Of a stretch of DNA of 64,000 bases, positions 9,343-19,592 are shown piece by piece; the first letter of the stretch is position 1; each line of letters begins with the position of its first letter. Both the position numbers and the translations under genes were made by a program. The stretch comes from Hyphomonadaceae bacterium (lineage in GTDB: Bacteria > Pseudomonadota > Alphaproteobacteria > Caulobacterales > Hyphomonadaceae). The DNA lies in NCBI GenBank assembly GCA_016714495.1, contig JADKDU010000001.1, positions 186,001-250,000 of the forward strand, written 5' to 3'. Below the pieces are notes generated by a model. That model was not told where the DNA came from, searched no databases, and was given only the letters and a program-made list of their open reading frames with translations.

Positions 9343-10416
9343 ATGAAACTGATGTCGAGGCTCTTGATAGCCGGCATGATCCTGGCCGCGCCTGCTGCGA
9401 TGGCCCAGCAGGCCGCCGCACCCGCTGCCGGGCCTGAAGGTGCAGCTTACACCAAACCGAAGACCCATTGGGGCGTACCCGATTTCGAGGGTTTCTGGAG
9501 CACGCAGTCGTTCACCACGATGCAGCGCCCGGAAGACGTCAAAGAGCTGGTGCTGACACAGCAGAAACTCGAGGACCTAGTTTATCACAACCGCTACTCG
9601 GCGGCCGAGCGCCAGGAAGCAGGCGCGTCCAAGCTCGACAAGGCGTCGAGCGACAAGTTGCTCTCCGACAAGAACCCGGCCCGAGGCTACAACCGGTTCT
9701 GGATGGATCCCGGGTCGACCTATGCCCGCGTCAAGGGCGAGTTCCGCTCATCCTGGATCACCTTCCCTGAAAACGGCCGCATCCCGTATACGGATGCCGG
9801 CATTTCCGCCAACGTCCGCGCCACCAACTTCAATGACTACGAAATCCGCCCGCTGGCTGAACGTTGCCTGATGAGCTTCACTGGCTCAGGCGGCCCGGTG
9901 CTCGGCAATGGCATGTACAACAACACGATCCAGATCGTGCAATCACCGGACTCGGTGATGATGCTGCAGGAAATGATCCACGACGTCCGCGTGATCCCGA
10001 TCGTCAAATCGGCGGCCGAAGCCAAGCATGCACCGAGCGAAATTCCGAAATGGGGTGGCGACTCGGTCGGCTGGTATGAAGGCGACACGCTGGTTGTGGA
10101 AACCGTCAACTCGCATCCGAAGCAACGCTCTTACATCTCGCCCACGGGCAAGGTGACCGAGCGCTACACACGCTGGTCGGACGGCCAGATCTTCTATGAG
10201 TTCAAAGTTGAAGATCCCAAGCTCTACAAATCGGCTTGGGGTGGCGAGATGTCTCTCAACCACTCGAGCGAGCCGCTCTACGAATATGCCTGCCACGAAG
10301 GCAACTATGCTCTCCCCGGCATTCTTGCAGGCGCGCGCAAGCTTGAAGCGGAAGGCCGCCCGCACCCGGCCGAAAAGCCCATCTTCGCGGGCGTCGATGA
10401 AGCGGACGGAGAATAA
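9343..10416 (+). CDS. Secreted protein of uncharacterised WxVPDFEGFW type
   Basis: 357 residues with a clear Sec signal peptide (MKLMSRLLIAGMILAAPAAMAQ) after a good ribosome site (GAGGGAAGAAG). The mature N-terminus has HWGVPDFEGFWSTQSF, and later GGDSVGWYEGDTLVVETVN. I recognise these as hallmarks of a large uncharacterised secreted family common in proteobacteria and acidobacteria, often near quinoprotein dehydrogenases. I know no established activity. It lies 220 bases after the quinohemoprotein gene and may be a periplasmic partner in the same catabolic process; that is inference from position only. A hairpin with a T-run ends the unit. Confidence 0.7.
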   Translation: MKLMSRLLIAGMILAAPAAMAQQAAAPAAGPEGAAYTKPKTHWGVPDFEGFWSTQSFTTMQRPEDVKELVLTQQKLEDLVYHNRYSAAERQEAGASKLDKASSDKLLSDKNPARGYNRFWMDPGSTYARVKGEFRSSWITFPENGRIPYTDAGISANVRATNFNDYEIRPLAERCLMSFTGSGGPVLGNGMYNNTIQIVQSPDSVMMLQEMIHDVRVIPIVKSAAEAKHAPSEIPKWGGDSVGWYEGDTLVVETVNSHPKQRSYISPTGKVTERYTRWSDGQIFYEFKVEDPKLYKSAWGGEMSLNHSSEPLYEYACHEGNYALPGILAGARKLEAEGRPHPAEKPIFAGVDEADGE

Positions 10417-10440
10417 CGTCATCTGACGGTACAGATCGAA

Positions 10441-10475
10441 GCCGGCTCTCGCTGCACAAGCGAAGGGCCGGTTTT
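10441..10475 (+). terminator. Rho-independent terminator
   Basis: Arms CCGGC (10442-10446) with GCCGG (10467-10471) and TCGCT (10449-10453) with AGCGA (10459-10463) form an interrupted stem followed by TTTT, 25 bases after the secreted-protein stop codon. Confidence 0.55.
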
Positions 10476-10586
10476 GGCTGACATCGGGAGACGAAGCGGG
10501 CATAATAGCCTCCTAGCCGCGCATGAACGCGTTGCGCGGTAGGGGGCGGGATAACGGCGAAACAGCCGAGAAACTAAGGGGAGATC

Positions 10587-11980
10587 ATGGAAACGACAGC
10601 AACCGGCCAGCCGGCTGAGATCACGCAGAAACAGGCTGATCGCAACATCCGCAAGGTGGCGCTGACAGCGCTCGCCGGCACCAGTATCGAATGGTACGAC
10701 TTCTTCCTGTACGGGACGGCAGCGGCGCTGATCTTCCCGACTGCATTCTTTCCGGCGGACATGCCTCCGTTCGTGGCGCTTATCGCTTCGTTTTCGACCT
10801 TTGCGATTGGCTTCCTTGCTCGCCCCCTGGGCGGGATTATCTTCGGCCACTTCGGCGACAGCGTTGGCCGGAAGAAGGTGCTGGTGATCGCCCTCCTACT
10901 CATGGGTGTCGCGACCACGGCCATCGGTCTGCTTCCGACCTATCAGATGATCGGGATTGCTGCGCCGCTGGCGCTGGTTCTCCTGCGCTTTGTGCAGGGC
11001 CTGGCGATCGGCGGACAGTGGGGCGGAGCAACGCTGCTGGTCACCGAAAGCGCCCCACCGGCAAAGCGCGGCTATTATGGCGCGTATGCTCAGGCCGGCG
11101 CTCCGGCAGGCGTGATCCTGGCCAACCTCGCCTTCCTGGCGGTCTCCAACTTAATCCCGGAACCGGCCTTCTCGGAATGGGGCTGGCGTATTCCGTTCCT
11201 CGCGAGCGCCATCCTGATCGGCATTTCAATCTATGTGCAGGTCCACCTCGAGGATACGCCCGCGTTTAGGGCCCTCGAGAAGGCCAAACAGCTTGAGCGT
11301 GAACAGGCCGCCAAAAGCGGAATTCCGACGCCGAAGAAAGCTCCGAAACGTTCGCCGATCCTCGAAGCCATCCGACTTTATCCGGCACGCATCATGCTCG
11401 CGGCCTGCGCCTTCCTGTCAATCCAGGTGTCCTTCTACATCCTGGTCGCCTTCGTGGTCGCCTATGGCGCCTCAAGACCGGTCTTGGGCTCGATCGCAAT
11501 CTCGTACTGTCAGCGTTGCTGATTGCATCGGCCATCCAGATACCCATTCAGTTCTGGGCGGCGAGCCTCTCGGACAAGCTGGGCAGGAAAGGCATCTTCA
11601 TTGTTGGCGCAATTCTGTCGGGCGCCTGGGGCTTTGTGCTGTTCCCGCTGCTTGGCACGAAGGACTTTCTTTGGATCACCGTGGCCATCACCGGCGGCCT
11701 CGCTGGCATGGCCTTGCAGTACGGCCCGCAAGCCGCGTTCTTCTCTGAACTGTTCAGCACTCACGTCCGTTATTCGGGCGCGTCGCTGGGCTATCAGATC
11801 GGCGCAATTCTCGGCGGCGCGCTTGCGCCGCTGATCGCCACCATGCTGTGGGAGACCTATGGCATCGAGTATGTCGGGTACTACATCGCGCTTGCCGCTG
11901 CGCTGACTGTTTTCGCCGTCCTGGCCCTGAGCGAGACGAAGGGAACAGACATGAACGCGCTTCATCCATCGCAGAAGTAG
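10587..11980 (+). pseudogene. MFS transporter, MHS (metabolite:H+ symporter) family, one frameshift
   Basis: The first frame runs from ATG 10587 to about 11474 and the second continues to the stop at 11980; joined they give about 464 residues, a normal MHS length. The N-terminus has SIEWYDFFLYGTAAALIF, and the loop GHFGDSVGRKKVLV is the MFS motif between TM2 and TM3. The family imports organic acids, betaines or other small metabolites with protons. At 11474-11475 adding one A to the AA run restores a continuous family-like stretch (AYGASKTGLGLDRN), so a one-base deletion in a homopolymer is the simplest explanation. The gene probably works in the living organism. Substrate unknown; a product of the upstream quinohemoprotein is one possibility. 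Confidence 0.8.
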
Positions 11981-12012
11981 CGACCGGGGCGAATTCAACG
12001 TCACGAAAGAGG

Positions 12013-12050
12013 ACGCGGAGCCGATTTAGTTCGGCTCCGCGTTCTTTTTT
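12013..12050 (+). terminator. Rho-independent terminator after MHS transporter
   Basis: A perfect 12-bp stem (12013-12024 with 12031-12042) with a six-base loop is followed by TCTTTTTT, 33 bases after the transporter stop. This is the clearest terminator in the window. Confidence 0.92.
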
Positions 12051-12072
12051 CCATGTTTTTTGCGCACGCCAC

Positions 12073-12545
12073 ACGTTCGACTTGGGGGATATGGGCTCGC
12101 TCACGACTTCGGCCAGCTATTCGTGGCAGGACGAAGCCTATTCGAGCATCTTCAACCCTCGCAGCACACTGATCCCCAGAATGGGATATGATGAACGTCC
12201 GCGACATCTGGTACGCGGCTGACATCCAGTTCACGATCATTGGCTTCATCAACAAACATCTTCGACTCGATCCAGTACGACAATCGCACCATCGGCTTGC
12301 GTCGTGCGGACGCCACCGCGGCGTTCCAATACGATGTGAACGCCAACCTGGTTGGCGACACGCCCGCCCGCTTCATCCCGCATGAACTACAAGTGTGGCG
12401 GCAGCACGGCCGGGACGAGGATCCAGTCGGGCGGCGCCAGATCGCTGGCGGAATCCCCCTGACTACCCAGGAAGCTTACCGCATACGGGTATGGGGTGGC
12501 GTTGAGTTCCAGATCCACTTCTGGACTTCATATGCGGCGCCTTAG
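12073..12545 (+). pseudogene. Remnant of a TonB-dependent receptor C-terminus
   Basis: Three short overlapping frames encode what looks like the last strands of a TonB-receptor barrel: FDLGDMGSLTTSASYSWQDE from about 12076, then a strand like IQFTIIGFINKH, then NIFDSIQYDNRTIGLRRADA and a terminal VWGGVEFQIHFW. The order matches receptors whose barrels end in a plasma-membrane-like YSWQD...NIFD...GVE-F-F pattern. The plug domain and most of the barrel are absent, there is no start codon or promoter, and the fragment lies directly behind a strong terminator. Even allowing for indel errors this is a decayed 3' fragment, not a working gene. Confidence 0.6.
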
Positions 12546-12638
12546 CCGGCGCTGCATTCTCTCCCAAACACAACCCCGGATCGCAAGATCCGGGTTTATT
12601 GGGCGAAGGAATTGGAGACGTCCGGAGCCAGGCGACCG

Positions 12639-13325
12639 TCAGGGTTGCAGGCTGTAGCCGCCGCCTTCGGTGATAAGAAAGCGAGACAGGCCCGGATTGG
12701 GCTCAATCTTCTGACGCAGCCGGTACATGTGCGTTTCCAGCGTGTGCGTGGTCGCCTGGGAATTGTGGCCCCAGACCTCCGCCATCAGCTCTTCACGCGG
12801 AACAGGCTTTCCGCCGGCCTTATAGAGATAGCGGAGGATGTCGGTTTCTTTGTCCGTCAACCTGATCTTCCGCTGCGCCTCATCGATCAGCAGTTTTGCG
12901 GACGGGCGGAATTCGTAGGGACCGAGGTGAAAGGAGGCGTCGTCGCTCTGCTCGTGCGTGCGGATATGGGCGCGCACGCGGGCGAGCAGGACCGGGAACC
13001 TGACCGGCTTGGCGATATAATCGTTGGCCCCGGCATCGAGGCCGAGAATGGCGTCCGGATCGGTCGTCTGTCCGGTGAGCATCAGAATGGGGGCCATCAC
13101 CTTGTGCTTGCGGATCAGGCGGCAGGCGTCACGGCCGTCCATGTCAGGAAGTTCGACGTCCAGAATGATCAGGTCGGGCCGGACGGATTCCGCCTTGTCG
13201 ATGCCTTCGGCAGCTGTGCCGGCGTGCTCGACCTTGAAATCTTCCTGCAGGCTGAATTGCCGCGCCAGCGCCTCGCGCAGATCGACATCGTCCTCGATCA
13301 ACAGGATCGTTCTTCCGGATTTCAT
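12639..13325 (-). CDS. OmpR-family response regulator
   Basis: 228 residues. The N-terminal receiver domain has the acidic pair EDD near residue 11, the phospho-acceptor Asp in LIILDVELPDMDG (near 55), and the conserved Lys in YIAKPVRF near 105. The C-terminal winged helix has the usual TDKETDILRYLY and THTLETHMYRLRQKIEPNP. It should bind DNA and switch transcription when phosphorylated. It is transcribed away from the histidine kinase gene at 13670, across a 344-base gap. A partnership is likely but not proven by the arrangement. Confidence 0.9.
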   Translation of the reverse strand: MKSGRTILLIEDDVDLREALARQFSLQEDFKVEHAGTAAEGIDKAESVRPDLIILDVELPDMDGRDACRLIRKHKVMAPILMLTGQTTDPDAILGLDAGANDYIAKPVRFPVLLARVRAHIRTHEQSDDASFHLGPYEFRPSAKLLIDEAQRKIRLTDKETDILRYLYKAGGKPVPREELMAEVWGHNSQATTHTLETHMYRLRQKIEPNPGLSRFLITEGGGYSLQP

Positions 13326-13669
13326 CGCGCCTATCCCTCCTCAGTCTTCTATCGCATCCTGATTTCTGGATGCTCTGGTCGGCCATCCGTCGCGCGCAAC
13401 GCCCGCGCAACCGGTTTTCGCCGCCGGCGGGACACTATCAGTTTGCCCTACGGCCCAAACACTTGTTTGCAGCCTTCGCCCCATCGCTTCACACAGCAAG
13501 GTCATTGAGTGGTGAGCCACCCCTACGCGAAAAGCCTGCAAATCAGCAACACCACGCGATCGGATGCGCCGGCAAAGGGAGCGGCGCAGTCGCAATTCGG
13601 TCCCTTCCCCCGGCGACGGCTTCCTTTTTCTCGGGCATGATCGCGTGCGAACCAACGTCATGACGGACC
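13326..13669. other. Intergenic region between divergent regulator and kinase
   Basis: This 344-base gap must hold the promoters of the response regulator (minus) and the kinase (plus). I see no coding stretch with support, no clear sigma-70 pair and no perfect inverted repeat. Confidence 0.4.
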
Positions 13670-15137
13670 ATGGCTGACACATCGACGACCCCTCTCGTTA
13701 ACGAAGCCGATCAGGCTGCACCCGTCGTGGAAACCACGCGGCCGAAGATCCTTTCGGGCTTCTTCACCGGGGTCGCCGGGCAGTTGCTTCTCTATACGGT
13801 TGGGCTGGTTCTGCTGCTCGTTGTGCTGGCGTTCCCGATGCTGATCGCAGAGCGCCGTAATGAATGGCTGGAAGGCCGCACCAACGTTGCGGACATGGCG
13901 GCGCTGGCCGCGCAGTCCATTCCCGACCATCGGGTCAGCGACGAGTTCTCGCGCGTTTATCTGGACCGCATGTATATCCTGTCGATCGTGGCGGACCTCG
14001 ACGGCAAACGCGAAACCATTCTCGTGCCGCAGCAGTCCATTACCGGAACCCCGGTGCGGATAAACCTGCCCGACGACCTATCGCTATGGTTCCCCCGACA
14101 CGCTCGCGCATTTCACCACGGGTGAGGAACGGCACCTCAAACTGACGTTCAAGCCGGAGCTGACCGCCTACGATGAGATGGAAGTTATTGTTTCGGAAGC
14201 CTCGTTGCGCGAGGTGATGATCGCGATGTCGGGAACGATCATCCTGAACGCATTGCTGTTCGCGATCGTCGCCGGCGTCATTGTCTATTTCATCGTCTTC
14301 CGTCTCATCGTCCGGCCGATCAGGGGATCGCAGAAGCGGTCACGCATTTCGCCGAAGCGCCTGACACGCAGAAGATCGAGCTGCCCTATGGCAAGGGCGA
14401 TGAGATACGTCGCGTGTTCAGCCTTGCAGACAATGCAGCGAACCGTCTCGAGTGCGTTGCGCCAACGCAAACGGCTGGCCGATCTTGGCGAGGCGGTTGC
14501 AAAGATCAGCCACGACCTCAGGAATTCTTTGTCCGCTGCGCAGGTGCTGTCTGACGGGTTGGCGGATTCGAATGATCCGCAGGTGCGGGACGCCGCGCCG
14601 CGTCTGGAGCGCGCGATCCAGCGGTCGATCACGCTTGCCGACGCCACGCTGAAATACGGGCGATCGGAAACCCCATTGCCCAACCTGCGCACGCTTCCCT
14701 TCAAGCCCGCTGTCGATGAAGCCATGGCGGAAGGGATTGCAGGCTGGCCTGGAGTGGCGTTCCGCGTTTTGTGCGCAGATGATCTCAAAGTGTTCGCTGA
14801 CCATGATCATGTGCACCGCATCATCACCAACATTGTCAGGAACGCGGCCAAGGCCATAACGAGCCGGCCGGCAGGGGCGGACGCCGGCCTGATCATCGCG
14901 GAAGCAAGGCGCGCGGGCGACACGATCACGCTTACGATCAGCGATAACGGGCCAGGCGTGCCGCGCCTGGTGATGGCCAAGCTATTTCAACCATTTTCCA
15001 AGGCGGGATCGGATGGCGGCACAGGGCTGGGACTGGCGATCGCGCGGGAGCTGGCGCGAGGCATGGGCGGGGAATTAGTGCTTGTCGCTTCGAACCCGAC
15101 CGGGTCGTCGTTCATGCTGACGCTACGCGCGGGATAG
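13670..15137 (+). pseudogene. Sensor histidine kinase, interrupted by three single-base frameshifts
   Basis: The protein alternates between two frames but reads as one kinase of about 488 residues. Its order is: N-terminal cytoplasmic tail, TM1 (GQLLLYTVGLVLLLVVLAFP), periplasmic sensor domain, TM2 (NALLFAIVAGVIVYFIVF), HAMP (RPIRG then IAEAVTHFAEAPDTQ in the other frame), a dimerisation helix with the phospho-acceptor His in KISHDLRNSLSAAQ, and the ATPase domain with NIVRNAAKA, DNGPGVP and GGTGLGLAIARE. Shifts fall at a C5 run (14092-14096), a G4 run (14323-14326) and TT (14417-14418); correcting each by one base gives a smooth sequence. I infer an intact kinase in the cell, probably the partner of the divergent regulator at 12639. 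ATG 13670. Confidence 0.8.
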
Positions 15138-15191
15138 GAGAACGGCGTTGCCTTGGCCCAGCTTCGAAGGCTATCTGGTGCCCAGTCAGAC

Positions 15192-15881
15192 ATGTCCCGC
15201 GCCAAATCATCACTCATAAAGTCCGCGCCATCGAGAAAGCTTGAGGCGATCGCCGATGACGCCAACGGTCGGCGGCAGGAAATTCTGCTGGTCGCAGCTG
15301 ACCTTTTCGCTCGGCGCGGCTATGACGGCGTGGGCGTTCGCCAGATTGCGGACGCAGCGGGCATCCTCGGCGGGTCGCTGTATCATCACTTCGACTCGAA
15401 GCGCGATCTCTATGTCGAGGTTCATGGCGCTGCGCTGGCCGGCGCGGCGAGCCTGATCGAGAAGGAGATCGCGGCGCTCTCCGACCCCTGGGAGCGGCTG
15501 GAAGCGGCGTGCCGCGTGCATCTCAGCGTACAGGTCGATCCAGAATCGGTGACTCTGCCAATGATGAGCGATCTTTCGGCGATGAGCAGCGACATGCGCG
15601 TCGATCTGGTCAAAGATCGCGACCGGTTTGAAGCGATCTACAAACCCCTGATCGCCGCCTTGCCCATGCATGCGGGCATCGACCGCGGCATCTATCGGCT
15701 CTGCCTGCTCTCGCTGATCAACGCGGTTCCGACCTGGTATCGCAGCGGCGGGATGGATGTGGACCAGATCGCGAAGCAGATTATGCTGATCTTCCGAGCC
15801 TCATCGGGCGTGGCCCCTACGGCAACGCGGGCGAAGCCAGATCGCGCGGCGACGAGGGCCGCGAAAAAGCGCGTTAAGTAA
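15192..15881 (+). CDS. TetR-family transcriptional regulator
   Basis: About 229 residues from ATG 15192; an in-frame TTG at 15153, closer to a TAGGAG site, is an alternative start. The N-terminal helix-turn-helix is clear (ADLFARRGYDGVGVRQIADA then GGSLYHHFDSKRDLY). The ILGGSLYHHF variant is like regulators of fatty-acid or sterol catabolism such as KstR2. The rest is a helical ligand domain, and the tail is Lys/Arg/Ala-rich. An acyl-CoA dehydrogenase follows 230 bases downstream on the same strand, which suggests control of acyl-CoA breakdown with an acyl-CoA as ligand. That role is inferred. Confidence 0.85.
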   Translation: MSRAKSSLIKSAPSRKLEAIADDANGRRQEILLVAADLFARRGYDGVGVRQIADAAGILGGSLYHHFDSKRDLYVEVHGAALAGAASLIEKEIAALSDPWERLEAACRVHLSVQVDPESVTLPMMSDLSAMSSDMRVDLVKDRDRFEAIYKPLIAALPMHAGIDRGIYRLCLLSLINAVPTWYRSGGMDVDQIAKQIMLIFRASSGVAPTATRAKPDRAATRAAKKRVK

Positions 15882-16111
15882 GGTTGCCGTTGCGGTCAGG
15901 AACTCAAAAGCCGCATCGCGCCTCGTGTTGACGGTCAACCTAACGGCTGTTAGGTTTGATCGAACGATGCCAGGACCGGCCGGGGCGGGCGCGTTGAAAT
16001 TGATCCGCCGCAGCAAGTCTCGCGAGACGTCTGCATCTCGTTGACGGCGCACAATTTCGACTGTCAGCTTCAAACCAAAGCCATGGCGAAGCGCGGTAAA
16101 CAGGATCGAAA

Positions 16112-17877
16112 ATGACGGTACAATGCTCCGGTCGGACAAACCGCCGACACGCTCTATGATGTGGCGAAGCTCGACGAGCTTGCCGCAACCGGTGCATTCC
16201 CGAACTTCGATCGCGATCTGGTCGCGCCGATTCTCGACGAGGCCAACAAGCTGGCGCGTGACGTGCTCGCGCCGCTCAACGTGGTCGGGCACAAGGTCGG
16301 CGCGAAGCTGACCGATACCGGCGTTGTTGCCGCGCCGGGCTTCGCCGAAGCCTATGGGCGTTTCTGCGACGGCGGCTGGATGGGCCTCGCCTTCCCCGAG
16401 GAGTTTGGCGGACAGGGCCTGCCCAAGCCGCTGGCGCTGGCGGTGATGGAGATGATGCATGGCTCCAACATGGCGTTCTCGCTCTGCCCGCTGCTGACCT
16501 TCGGCGCGATCGAGGCGATTCTCGAGCACGGCTCGGATGAGCAAAAGCAGATGTATTTGCCGAAGATGATCTCGGGCGAATGGACGGGCGCGATGAACCT
16601 GACCGAACCGCAGGCGGGTTCTGACGTGGGCGCGCTGAAGACCAGGGCCGTTCCGAACGGCGATGGCTCGTATGCGATCTCTGGCCAGAAGATCTTCATC
16701 TCGTGGGGCGACCACGACATGACAAGCAACATCATCCATCTCGTGCTTGCCCGCCTGCCGGACGCACCGGCCGGGTCGAAAGGCATTTCGCTGTTCGTCG
16801 CGCCGAAAGTCATCGTGAATGCGGACGGCTCGCTGGGCGAGCGTAACGCGTTTAAGTGTATCGGCCTTGAGCACAAGATGGGCATTCATGCCTCGCCCAC
16901 CTGCGTGATGGAATTCTCCGGCGCGAAGGGCTGGCTGGTTGGCGAACCCAACAAGGGCCTTGCCGCCATGTTCACGATGATGAACTCGGCGCGTCTCAAT
17001 GTCGGACTCGAAGGCGTCGGCGTTGCGGAAGCGGCGCTGCAGGTTGCGACCAACTACGCCAATGACCGCAAGCAAGGGGCGGCGCCGGGGGTCGAAGGGT
17101 CCGCTCCCATCATCAAGCATCCGGACGTGCAGCGCACGATCGCCAACATGGCGGCGGCGACACAGGCGGCGCGGTCGATCTGCTATGCCTGCGGCGCGGC
17201 AGCCGAACTGGCGAAGAACGCAACCGATCCGACCGTCCGCGAGGCGGCCAAGATGCGGGAAGATTTCCTGACGCCGCTGGCCAAGGCATGGTCGACCGAT
17301 CGGGCCGTGGACATCAGCAGCGCCGGCGTTCAGGTCTATGGGGGCATGGGTTTCATGGCGGAAACCGCCGCAGCCCAACTCTATCTCGGATGCGCGCATC
17401 CGCCAATCTGAGGGGCACCAACGGCATCCAGGCGATCGATCTCGTCGGCCGCAAACTGTCATGACGAATGGCGCTGCCCCTGCCGCCCTGATGAAGGATG
17501 CCCGCGCGACAGCCCGTGAAGCGCGCGAGACCAATGATCCGCGCCTCGTATCGGTAGCCGACAGGCTCGAGGGCGCGCTGGATGTCTTCAGCGAAGCGAC
17601 GGACTGGATGATCGCGACCATGAGATCCAACCGCACCACGGCGCTTTATGGCGCAACCGCCTATCTGCGGCTTGCCGGAGATGTGGCGGGCGGTTTTTAT
17701 CTGACGCGTTCTGCGATCGACCAGCGCCAGAATTCCCGGGGCGATCGCGCTATCGCGCTCGCGCGCTTCTTTGCGGAGGAGACGCTGGCGTCCGCCGGCG
17801 GCCATCTCGGCCCGATCACGATGGGCTCTCGCATGGGCGACGAAGACGCCGCGCTGCTGGCCTCCGCGTCAGAGTAG
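16112..17877 (+). pseudogene. Acyl-CoA dehydrogenase (large, with C-terminal extension domain), frameshifted
   Basis: Assembled from three frames the product is about 588 residues, the size of the 3-methylmercaptopropionyl-CoA-dehydrogenase-like (DmdC-type) branch. Start at ATG 16112 with one extra G at 16117-16118; correction gives MTYNAPVGQTADTLYDVAKL, the standard N-terminus. The core has MNLTEPQAGSDVGALKT (FAD/substrate loop) and VQVYGGMGFMAET. Between about 17385 and 17463 several indels move the frame twice, but DARI, GTNGIQAIDLVGRKL and then the C-terminal helical domain (ALMKDARATAREARE to ARFFAEETLASA) can all be read. It performs the FAD-dependent alpha,beta-dehydrogenation of an acyl-CoA. 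The upstream TetR gene may control it. Confidence 0.78.
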
Positions 17878-17900
17878 GGCGCGCAACTTCTGGAAGCTCG

Positions 17901-17939
17901 AAAAAAATTGCCGCTGCGGACGCACCGTCCGCAGCGGCA
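17901..17939 (-). terminator. Rho-independent terminator for the minus-strand TonB/PepSY unit
   Basis: A perfect 13-bp stem (17909-17921 with 17927-17939) with loop GCACC is bordered on its left by seven A's (17901-17907), so the T-run follows the hairpin when read on the minus strand. It lies 149 bases past the PepSY gene stop. It could also stop plus-strand transcripts from the acyl-CoA dehydrogenase. Confidence 0.8.
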
Positions 17940-18087
17940 GTGTCATGGCCAGCCCCCACAGGAGGAGGAGAGCGAGAGCAGAGGACCATGGTCTCGGTAA
18001 GAACGATCATGCGCGTGGCGGCACGACCGGTAAGTCAATTACGGTGTCTGTTGCGTATCTCGCGGTGTTACACGCAACAGCGGCGCT

Positions 18088-19530
18088 CTATTTCCTCCTC
18101 AACAGCTGACGAAAGCGCGAAAAATCCTGGCCGATGCGCGTGAACGACATCCACGCGCCCGTGGCGCAAGCGACCGTTACAGCGGCCAGCAACAGCAGCA
18201 CGACGATGTCCCACACCGGGCGGCTGCGCATGAAGGCGAAGTCCAGGCTGTGCAGGCCTGCTTCAAACCAGCGATAACGCCATTGGTTCCGTCCGCGAGC
18301 TGCCGAAGTTCGCCGGGTGTTGGTCGAAATAGGCCTTGGTGGCTTCGGGGTCGTTCAGCGAAAGCCGATAAACAGGGAATTTCACCTGCCGTTTGTGGCC
18401 ATAGTAGAAGTCGTCTTCCGTATCCAGCACTTCGAGCTTGCCAGCCGCGAGCAGTCCACCCTTCCCAGCAAGGCTGGCCTGCAGCGCGGATTGTTCAAGC
18501 GGGACGCGGCCGTAAGACACGAAGCGCATCTCCGAGCCATCGCGGGTCAGGGCGACCAGATAGGGACTTCGAAAAAGGGCGCGCGCACGGACACGAGATC
18601 CGCGGGCGGATCCGCCTTGATCTACTGCAGGGGACGGCTTGCACATCGGCCAGTTTGATTGCGCCCCTGCAGATCGGCGGGACTGATAGCGCTTTCGCTT
18701 TCAACAGGCCCGGTGTGGGCGACATCGTCATCAGCCCGCTGAAGGTCCAGGTCAGAATAAGAACGCCGGCGAACGCCGAAGACGTGGTGCCACATCCACA
18801 TCGGACGGTTCTTGTAGGGCCACCATTTGCCGGAACGGCCGCGCAAGCGGATGAAGCCGATCACCATGCCCGTCACGACCAGGAAGCAACCAATGGCAGA
18901 CGACCAGATGACGACCTCGGTCCATAGCGGCCCGTTCTCGCGCAGAATCAGCGGATAGAGCCAATGAGGAATGCGCCGAGCCAGTTCCAGAACCGTTCGT
19001 GCCCGTTGGCGTCCTGCACGACTTCGCCGTTCGTACCATTGATGTAGACCCAGCTCTGGGCCGGATCGTCGAAGACTGCGCGCCACAGGGGCTGCGAACG
19101 CCGGGCCGATTGCACCGACCACTGATCGATGCGCAGCGTTCCAAGTTCGGCGACCTTCCGTTGATCCCGTTGCCGGCCGCAAAGTTTCCGCAACGCCGCG
19201 CACTTGCGTTTCCGGCAGAACGCCGACTTCCGGTGCTGGCTGCGAGATCGTAAGCCCTGGCCGCTCGTCTCGCCCGTTCATGCGCAAGATGGGTGCGCCG
19301 TTCAGCATCTCGACGCGATACGCATTCGCGATCGCTTCGCCATTGAGTTCCGACAGTACGCAGCAGCGCGTCAGATTCAGCGTCTCAAGCCCCGCCTGAC
19401 GTTCGTCCGGCGTTGTGGCTGGATAGCCCTGGTACATCATCACGAAGCCGGAGAAGCACCAAATCGTCATGATAACGCCCAGCACAACGCCAACATAGCG
19501 ATGCACGACGATGAGAGATTTGATGATCAT
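18088..19530 (-). pseudogene. PepSY-associated TM-helix protein, frameshifted
   Basis: About 480 residues spread over at least three minus-strand frames. It begins at ATG 19530 with TM1 (VVHRYVGVVLGVIMTIWCFSGFVMMY), continues with a PepSY-type region (WVYINGTNGEVVQDANGHER in another frame), TM2-TM3 (HWLYPLILRE, VVIWSSAIGCFLVVTGMVIGFIRL), a second periplasmic part (YLVALTRDGSEMRFV, FPVYRLSLNDPEATKAYFD), and a last segment ending in VWDIVVLLLLAAVTVACATG before the TAG at 18088-18090. This four-helix architecture is that of inner-membrane proteins found with TonB receptors, some of which reduce ferric siderophores. Here it follows a TonB receptor by 62 bases, so the two form one unit. Breaks are consistent with indel errors. 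Confidence 0.72.
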
Positions 19531-19592
19531 TTTCTCTCACCGCGAATGCGCCGCCTCCGGAATGTCCCAGGAGGCGACGTCGCATGCGCCCC

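Noticed and set aside
15801..17639. A 612-codon minus-strand frame
   Set aside because: It lies antisense to the acyl-CoA dehydrogenase, is rich in Arg/His and has no family features; the plus strand carries clear enzyme motifs.
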